Made by a program: the position numbers and the translations under genes
Virus record (IMG/VR): IMGVR_UViG_3300012920_000069
Coordinates: 1 to 46,587 of that record
Origin: a virus
Strand: one strand, 5' to 3'
DNA length: 46,587 nt
The notes under the pieces: model-generated
The model's input: the letters and a program-made list of their open reading frames with translations, nothing else
Told to the model about the DNA's origin: nothing
The model's database searches: none
In this document: piece after piece, positions 42,200 through 46,587 of the stretch
Layout: each line of letters opens with the position of its first letter
Position numbering within the stretch: the first letter of the stretch is position 1

Positions 42200-42554
42200 T
42201 TATATATTTTTTAAGTTCAGTATATTCAAAATCATTACCAACCAAATAGCTATCTATAATGCCTATATCACTATATATTATGATATATGTAAGCTTACCA
42301 GTGGATTTAAAAGATTCATCATCCTCTATTAGAATCAGTTTATCCATATCTACTTTATCTGAATTTCTGATTCTACCATATATCAGATCAAAGAATCTGC
42401 ATACTTCATCATTAGACTCTATATCTACACATAGTCCAGAACCATAGAAATCTGATATGTCACAATGATTTTCTAAATCTGATAAATTTAGAAAATCATT
42501 GGAAGAATATTCTAGTGTATTATTCATTTTCGTCAAATTCGTCAAATTTTTCAA
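42186..42554 (-). CDS. Hypothetical protein, 122 aa
   Basis: I do not recognise this protein. It is an acidic alpha/beta sequence (SDFYGSGLCVDIESNDEVCR, TGKLTYIIIYSDIGIIDSYL). It starts in the last codons of the upstream gene (35-base overlap from 42520), unusually long for this genome, so an internal ATG may be the true start. A perfect 16-bp hairpin (42463-42478 with 42486-42501) lies near the start. Confidence 0.6.
   Translation of the reverse strand: MKNLTNLTKMNNTLEYSSNDFLNLSDLENHCDISDFYGSGLCVDIESNDEVCRFFDLIYGRIRNSDKVDMDKLILIEDDESFKSTGKLTYIIIYSDIGIIDSYLVGNDFEYTELKKYINDIR
42463..42501. repeat. Perfect 16-bp inverted repeat in coding sequence
   Basis: CAATGATTTTCTAAAT (42463-42478) and ATTTAGAAAATCATTG (42486-42501) enclose 7 nt, in the 5' part of the 122-aa gene. 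Confidence 0.9.
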
Positions 42555-43218
42555 TGGTTATCTTATCTTCCACATGTTCACCAATATCATTACCAGATAA
42601 TCTTGGATTTTTTGATTCTTTCATATACATTTGGTGATTGGATTCTATTATGGCATTGTCTATTTTACCCATCATTTCACCTAAGCTATATGCTTGATTA
42701 GAAGATTCCTCTATATCCTCTTCCACCCCCAATATCTGATTATGGTCTCTTAATTTAATTAAAAATTCTTCTATTTTTTTAAATAATTCTGACTGAAACT
42801 TAACTATATCCAGTGCTAATCTTTGCATACCAGTTAATACTTCCACTTTCCTGGGAGTTATATCTTCATTAAAAGTTATATCTTGGTAAATTTTATAAAT
42901 TGTATCATTGGCTATATCAAGTTGGAACATCAAGTTGGCTAAATTCATAGATCTAGACTCAATAACAATTTCCATGTAATCATTGTCATCTAATTTATCT
43001 AAATTCAAAAAAAATTTCACAGATTCTTCTACAAATTTTCTAGCCTTAACCTTATTATCAGATTTAATTTTTTCAAATTTCGATTTAAATTGATTTAACT
43101 GATCTTCGGTATATTTAGGAGTTTCTTCAAGCATCTTTTCAAAAGATGCCTTGTTTTTGATATCTATTTCATCTGATATTTTTTTGCTTATTTCATCTAA
43201 TTTAGTATTTTTAATCAT
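42520..43218 (-). CDS. Helical/coiled-coil protein, 232 aa
   Basis: The sequence is almost entirely helical and charged, with heptad-like stretches (KLDEISKKISDEIDIKNKAS, LNQFKSKFEKIKSDNKVKAR, RLALDIVKFQSELFKKIEEF). No membrane segment. It is probably an oligomeric structural or scaffolding-type protein; there is no family I recognise. The start overlaps the upstream gene's stop by 8 bases. A short perfect hairpin (GCATCTTTT/AAAAGATGC, 43131-43149) lies near the start. Confidence 0.65.
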   Translation of the reverse strand: MIKNTKLDEISKKISDEIDIKNKASFEKMLEETPKYTEDQLNQFKSKFEKIKSDNKVKARKFVEESVKFFLNLDKLDDNDYMEIVIESRSMNLANLMFQLDIANDTIYKIYQDITFNEDITPRKVEVLTGMQRLALDIVKFQSELFKKIEEFLIKLRDHNQILGVEEDIEESSNQAYSLGEMMGKIDNAIIESNHQMYMKESKNPRLSGNDIGEHVEDKITIEKFDEFDENE

Positions 43219-43589
43219 CCCAATTATGTATTAATCTGATACAAAAAATTAACAACATGATATCGATTGTTTTATGAATACTCATATTATTAAAATATAG
43301 AGTTTCCTCGTTGTTAATTTCAACAAAATATGAAAAACTATGATTACCAATTTCGATAAATAAACAATCACCATCTTCATTCTCCCATTCAAGTGTTATG
43401 GTACCATTGGGATTTGGGTAATATTCAGATATTAAATTCATATAAATATTACCAATTAAATTCAACAATTTAATTCAACAATTTAATTGAATTTAATATG
43501 CTTTTGGGTTCCGATGGGATAGCATTATATCCATCCCAGTCTATTTCTAAATTGCCAAAATCAATAATATTTTCAATTAATTTATCCAT
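43211..43589 (-). pseudogene. Small gene split by a 13-bp duplication
   Basis: Frame A (ATG 43589 to stop 43470) encodes 39 residues including LEIDWDGYNAIPSEPKS. Frame B (open from 43468 to 43211) continues NLIGNIYMNLISEYYPNPNG ... ITLEWENEDGDCLFIEIGNH. Removing one of two exact copies of a 13-bp unit (CAACAATTTAATT, 43463-43475 and 43476-43488) joins them into one frame of about 122 aa. The joined order (WDGYxAxP ... YPNPxGTIxLEW ... EIG) is a recurring bacterial/phage small-protein pattern I have seen but cannot name. Either the gene is inactivated or frame B is translated from a TTG. Frame B overlaps the coiled-coil gene start by 8 bases. Confidence 0.75.
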
Positions 43590-43591
43590 CA

Positions 43592-43678
43592 TTAATTTAT
43601 CAAATCCCAATAATTATCGATGATTATTTCTTGTATTTCTTTATCGATATCTATTAATTCAATGTTAAACTCTTCCAC
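43592..43678 (-). CDS. Possible 28-aa peptide
   Basis: A GTG overlapping the upstream TAG (TAGTG, 43676-43680) opens a 28-codon frame (acidic, EEFNIELIDIDKEIQEIIID then NYWDLIN) that ends two bases before the ATG of the split gene. Position suggests a coupled peptide, but there is no homology to support it. It could equally be a remnant of a longer gene. Confidence 0.35.
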   Translation of the reverse strand: MEEFNIELIDIDKEIQEIIIDNYWDLIN

Positions 43679-44082
43679 TATATTTGTGATATAATTTTAT
43701 ACAACATCTTATCATCTTTAACATAATCTGGTTTCACCTTAAACTTAATTCTCATTATACCCCAATGGGTTATTCTTGAGAATTTAAATAATCTCCAATA
43801 TGGTTGATTATCAGTTCTGGTTTTGCTAGATGCTCTGATTATATAACCCCTAACATATTTGTCATCGTTAATTGGATAATCATAACCAGGGGGAACATAA
43901 CCTTTTCCATATGTATGTGGAAGTATAAGTCTAACCCCATTTAAAATATCATCAGAATCATCTTCATAATTAATAATAACATGATGTCTATTATTAATGG
44001 CATTTTTAATAGATTCATCAGTGGGAGGTTTTTTATTACCTTTAAAGGTTAATTCATATATTGGTATTCTGTTATTGCTCAT
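43678..44082 (-). CDS. WYL-like domain protein, 134 aa
   Basis: The order ESIKNAINNRHHVIINYEDD, LNGVRLILPHTYGKG, KYVRGYIIRASSKT and PYWRLFKFSRITHW matches the WYL-type fold as it occurs in small phage proteins (I.Y ... G.R.I.P ... RAY/RGY ... WRLF..DRI..W). WYL domains sense ligands, often nucleotides, in bacterial regulators; this copy has no DNA-binding domain. A TATAAATA on the minus strand lies 9 bases before its ATG. Confidence 0.6.
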   Translation of the reverse strand: MSNNRIPIYELTFKGNKKPPTDESIKNAINNRHHVIINYEDDSDDILNGVRLILPHTYGKGYVPPGYDYPINDDKYVRGYIIRASSKTRTDNQPYWRLFKFSRITHWGIMRIKFKVKPDYVKDDKMLYKIISQI

Positions 44083-44091
44083 TTCATTATA

Positions 44092-44099
44092 TATTTATA
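44092..44099 (-). promoter_or_regulatory. Candidate late promoter TATAAATA
   Basis: An exact TATAAATA on the minus strand, 9 bases upstream of the 44082 start. The gap 44100-44260 also holds a hairpin (AGTATTG/CAATACT, 44130-44147, inside AACAT/ATGTT) and a plus-strand GATAAATA at 44224-44231, 29 bases before the gene at 44261. No other gene is convincing in the gap. Confidence 0.45.
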
Positions 44100-44260
44100 G
44101 ATAATTTTTTGTATTATAACATGTAACCCAGTATTGTAACCAATACTATGTTTTGTGGAGGGAAAAGAAAAGCCGAATGATGTTTAAAGGGTGGGTGGTT
44201 TGGGAGTATGGAATACCATTACTGATAAATAAATAACTTTTAATTAAAATATACTAATTT

Positions 44261-44569
44261 ATGTTGCGTTTTACTAAAGATTTTGGTGATTATTATAGAA
44301 TTTATAATAAAGCTATTAATGAATCCAAAAGTGTGGATTCACTCAGCAAATTTGAGAATTGGATAAAAGATTATGGTGGTCAATTTTTAATAGTTATGGG
44401 TGGTGGTCATCCAAATAAAGAAATTCAGTCAATTTCTAGAAATGCCAGAAATGGTTTTGATCTTATGTTGAAATTATATGATGCTGGATTATTGGATATG
44501 TATATAAATCATTATGAGATACCAATAGATCCCGCAGATGTGAAAAAATTATCAGCTAAATATGCTTAA
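44261..44569 (+). CDS. Small protein with INES-type N-terminus, 102 aa
   Basis: The N-terminus MLRFTKDFGDYYRIYNKAINES has F..F-like spacing and ends in INES at about residues 19-22, as in the LRR and tagged proteins. The body is unrelated: a helical segment (LSKFENWIKDYGGQFLIVMG) and a C-terminal IDPADVKKLSAKYA. No family is recognised. It could be another capsid-targeted cargo if the INE site is functional. It overlaps the convergent baseplate-like gene by 4 bases. Confidence 0.65.
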   Translation: MLRFTKDFGDYYRIYNKAINESKSVDSLSKFENWIKDYGGQFLIVMGGGHPNKEIQSISRNARNGFDLMLKLYDAGLLDMYINHYEIPIDPADVKKLSAKYA

Positions 44570-45192
44570 TTAAATCTAGCATTTTTTAATATGCTATTTC
44601 TGATTCTTTCCGATTTGGTTTGAATTTGATCCAATGGATTCTTGCATCTTGAAGTTGATATGTTATTACCAAGCACTATAGAACCTTCCTCAAATAATAA
44701 GTTTGGTGATTCTGATATGTTTGGTGATTCTGATATGTTTGGTAACCCATTGTTTGAGGAATTTGATCTTATTATATCGTATCTGTTTTTATCTACTTTT
44801 GATAGTTTATCTATATACCTTTTTTCTTTTTCTGAATAGCCTTTACCCTCACTAAATGCATTATTAGCATTATCAACTGTTTGTGGATCTTCATTTCTTT
44901 TTATTATGGATAATAAATCTTCTAATTTTGGTATGTATACTATATCATTTATGGTTAATGAATATGGATTAGATATTCCATTGAAATACATCAGAAGATC
45001 TGTATAATCTTCTGATTGATAATATAATCTGCTTATTATCCATGGTCTACCCTCAATCTCCGGATTTACAGAAATTATTGCGAGTAAATTTAAAAATCTG
45101 TCTATTTTTATAGGCGATGAAAAAACATCCAATAATTTCTCCCCATTTCTATCAATCAAATACCTATTATTATTAATTGTTGAAAAGTTCAT
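44566..45192 (-). CDS. LysM-containing baseplate-like protein (gp53-like), 208 aa
   Basis: Residues 45-95 (VNPEIEGRPWIISRLYYQSE, DYTDLLMYFNGISNPYSLTI then NDIVYIPKLEDL) fit the LysM-like pattern of T4 gp53/P2 gpX baseplate proteins: 'W.I...YYQ..DY...L...NGI.NP..L..ND...IP'. In T4, gp53 joins wedges to form the baseplate. The C-terminal half is polar and low-complexity, with NISESPNISESP encoded by an 18-bp tandem repeat (44705-44740). Confidence 0.65.
   Translation of the reverse strand: MNFSTINNNRYLIDRNGEKLLDVFSSPIKIDRFLNLLAIISVNPEIEGRPWIISRLYYQSEDYTDLLMYFNGISNPYSLTINDIVYIPKLEDLLSIIKRNEDPQTVDNANNAFSEGKGYSEKEKRYIDKLSKVDKNRYDIIRSNSSNNGLPNISESPNISESPNLLFEEGSIVLGNNISTSRCKNPLDQIQTKSERIRNSILKNARFN
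44705..44740. repeat. 18-bp tandem repeat (2 copies)
   Basis: GGTGATTCTGATATGTTT occurs twice in direct tandem (44705-44722, 44723-44740), in frame in the baseplate-like gene, encoding NISESP twice. Confidence 0.85.
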
Positions 45193-45505
45193 AATCTATA
45201 TATAGTATTTTTTTCACATCATTAGATTCAAAATTTTCATCTTCGGATATGACTATTATCTTATTATAATTTAATTTATTTATGAGTGTTTTGATATTAA
45301 TCTTATAAATTAAAATACATATTGTATTTAATTTATTTAATTTTTTTATTTTTCTCACCATATCGCTGATATTATGCTCATTTATGTGTGGATTGTTAGA
45401 ATATTTTATACATTCTGCCTCATACATAAATTGATCGCATCCAGTGGTATTTTTTATGATATCAACATCATAAATTTCCGATATATATAAATAATTCTTT
45501 TTCAA
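45173..45505 (-). CDS. Hypothetical protein, 110 aa
   Basis: I do not recognise this protein. It is basic and Ile/Asn-rich with alpha/beta pattern (LNKLNTICILIYKINIKTLI, YNKIIVISEDENFESNDVKK). It overlaps the upstream gene by 4 bases and the downstream baseplate-like gene by 20, so it lies in a coupled minus-strand operon with tail genes. Confidence 0.6.
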   Translation of the reverse strand: MKKNYLYISEIYDVDIIKNTTGCDQFMYEAECIKYSNNPHINEHNISDMVRKIKKLNKLNTICILIYKINIKTLINKLNYNKIIVISEDENFESNDVKKILYIDYELFNN

Positions 45506-46044
45506 TTATCTTTTATTAAGGATTTTATCTTATCTTTTAATTTGATTTTTAATTTTTCTACATTTACCTTAGATATCAGGTAATCTATCATTTCATCCTC
45601 CTCATCATTCATTTCCTCTAACATCAATTTTATTATGGCAATACTTGGCAATTCTAGATTGATATCTATGTTAATTTCAGTTGGGTGTAGTTTGAATTTA
45701 GAAAATAATATTGACATTACTGTATTACCAGTGCTAATTTTTTGATTAACTAGTTTATTTGGTGGCTCATTTTTATGGCTACTTTTTATTGGTGTGTTGT
45801 CTATTTTATTATTGACAATATTGCCTTTCTCATCAGTAACAATTGCTGCTTCCCCATCATCTTTTATGGATTCTGCTTTTGTCAAGAAATCCCTTGCATT
45901 GACTCTGGAGCCATTATCAAGCACATATTTTTCATTACCAGGAGTATCAATAAAATCCTTTATGATAATAATCTTACTATGATCCTTATCATATTTATAG
46001 TTGAATTTTTTACCGATTAGTTGTCTATATTCAGATGCTTTCAT
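45502..46044 (-). CDS. Virion-associated hypothetical protein, 180 aa
   Basis: The N-terminus reads ASEYRQLIGKKFNYKYDKDH (a beta-type start), then an Asn/Lys-rich linker (about residues 75-105). The C-terminal segment (ILFSKFKLHPTEINIDINLE then LPSIAIIKLMLEEMNDEEDE, YLISKV) has a pattern that I associate loosely with proteins next to baseplate genes in large phages, without a known role. The minus-strand TATAAATG overlaps its start codon. Confidence 0.55.
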   Translation of the reverse strand: MKASEYRQLIGKKFNYKYDKDHSKIIIIKDFIDTPGNEKYVLDNGSRVNARDFLTKAESIKDDGEAAIVTDEKGNIVNNKIDNTPIKSSHKNEPPNKLVNQKISTGNTVMSILFSKFKLHPTEINIDINLELPSIAIIKLMLEEMNDEEDEMIDYLISKVNVEKLKIKLKDKIKSLIKDN

Positions 46045-46115
46045 TTATATGTCTTATAATAAATATTTAAATAAATAAAGTTTATATATCTAAACCATGG
46101 TTAAAAATCAATATA

Positions 46116-46587
46116 ATGAAAAATTATTCTAAAGAATTAAAAAAATACAGCAAATTAGCAAATAATGATGAAAGTTCTAATACATCATTATTTGATATTA
46201 GATTCATGGTATCTGATATTAATGAATCTACCATCACTCTTTTAATGGATTTCCAGAATTTATTACACATTAAACCATTTCAAGAATATAATATAAACAA
46301 ATTATATGATTTATATTCTCAAAAAGTAAAGGGTGGTGATAAAGATGATGTATTATTGGCATTATCTGTGATTTCTAAGTTAAAAAATAAATTTGGGACT
46401 CCACTATTTAAAAAATTATCATCTAATTCTTTTAAATTGCTGTCAAACGTATCCAATGCTATTACAACTGAACCAGTAAAGGATGAACCAACTGAACCAG
46501 TAAAGGATGAACCAACTGAACCAGTAAAGGATGAACCAACTGAACCAGTAAAGGATGAACCAACTGAACCAGTAAAGGATGAACCAA
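46116..46587 (+). CDS. Hypothetical protein with TEPVKDEP repeats, partial
   Basis: An ATG at 46116 opens a frame that runs off the right edge. The N-terminal 117 residues are helical (YSKELKKYSKLANNDESSNT, ITLLMDFQNLLHIKPFQEYN, DDVLLALSVISKLKNKFG). From 46467 a perfect 24-bp unit (TEPVKDEP) repeats at least five times to the window end, which would form an extended, Pro/Glu-rich rod. VSDINEST at about residues 33-40 contains INES, but too far from the N-terminus to be the leader type. Confidence 0.75.
   Translation, partial: MKNYSKELKKYSKLANNDESSNTSLFDIRFMVSDINESTITLLMDFQNLLHIKPFQEYNINKLYDLYSQKVKGGDKDDVLLALSVISKLKNKFGTPLFKKLSSNSFKLLSNVSNAITTEPVKDEPTEPVKDEPTEPVKDEPTEPVKDEPTEPVKDEP
46467..46587 (+). 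repeat. 24-bp tandem repeat, 5 copies to window end
   Basis: The unit ACTGAACCAGTAAAGGATGA(+ACCA) is repeated exactly at 46467, 46491, 46515, 46539 and 46563, then cut off by the window edge. The copies are identical, so the array is young or under homogenisation, and copy number may vary between isolates. Confidence 0.95.

Noticed and set aside
44177-44236. 19-codon plus-strand frame (MMFKGWVVWEYG...) in the 44083-44260 gap
   Set aside because: Too short, no homology, composition unlike its neighbours; it might be a leader peptide but cannot be supported.

Overview
This window is a stretch of a large, AT-rich, tailed-phage genome, most likely a jumbo myovirus. The sequence shows a contractile tail sheath, a tape-measure-like protein, a baseplate-hub-like protein, LysM-type baseplate and fibre proteins, a T4 gp4-like head-completion nuclease, a T4 gp55-like late sigma factor and the C-terminal half of a T4 gp17-like terminase. 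A Bacteroidota host is inferred from three things: very AT-rich DNA, start codons usually preceded by A/T-rich sequence rather than Shine-Dalgarno sites, and signal peptides ending in 'SQN'. No tRNA, rRNA or CRISPR array was seen.

Layout. Most virion genes are on the minus strand: a tape-measure-like gene (3580-6603), a hub-like gene (12378-13817), fibre genes (19234-23091), tail structural genes (27271-30117), the sheath (33949-37005) and baseplate-like genes (44566-46044). Plus-strand cassettes interrupt them at 6826-12383, 13849-16231, 23143-24449 and 37686-40791. These cassettes carry LRR genes, small unknown genes, gp4-like and gp55-like genes, a 2H phosphoesterase and terL. A histidine kinase and a CheY-like receiver lie inside the fibre region (16869-18675). 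A signal-peptide-bearing DRGH nuclease lies next to the sheath gene.

The most striking content is a family of ten leucine-rich-repeat genes plus one degraded remnant. Seven of the ten begin with a short leader of the form YIKxFxxFINES, followed by a conserved block of about 60 residues and then 23-residue LRRs. The leader looks like the capsid-targeting peptide of T4 internal proteins (short N-terminal F..FI-x-E motif, cut by the prohead protease after I/L-x-E). I infer that these could be virion-packaged, injected LRR effectors. A second set of small proteins at 24646-27254 shares another N-terminal tag (LPxRLxKF), often followed by INES.

Other notable features are as follows. The terminase ORF starts inside an intein, and its first extein residue is the Walker A serine, so it appears to be the C-half of an atypical split intein like AceL-TerL. 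A hairpin-rich, non-coding, more GC-balanced stretch of about 500 nt lies immediately upstream of it. Perfect inverted repeats with 9-27 bp arms are scattered through both genes and intergenic gaps. One small gene is split by a 13-bp tandem duplication. TATAAATA boxes a short distance upstream of several starts fit the gp55-like factor, although such octamers are also expected often by chance in DNA this AT-rich.
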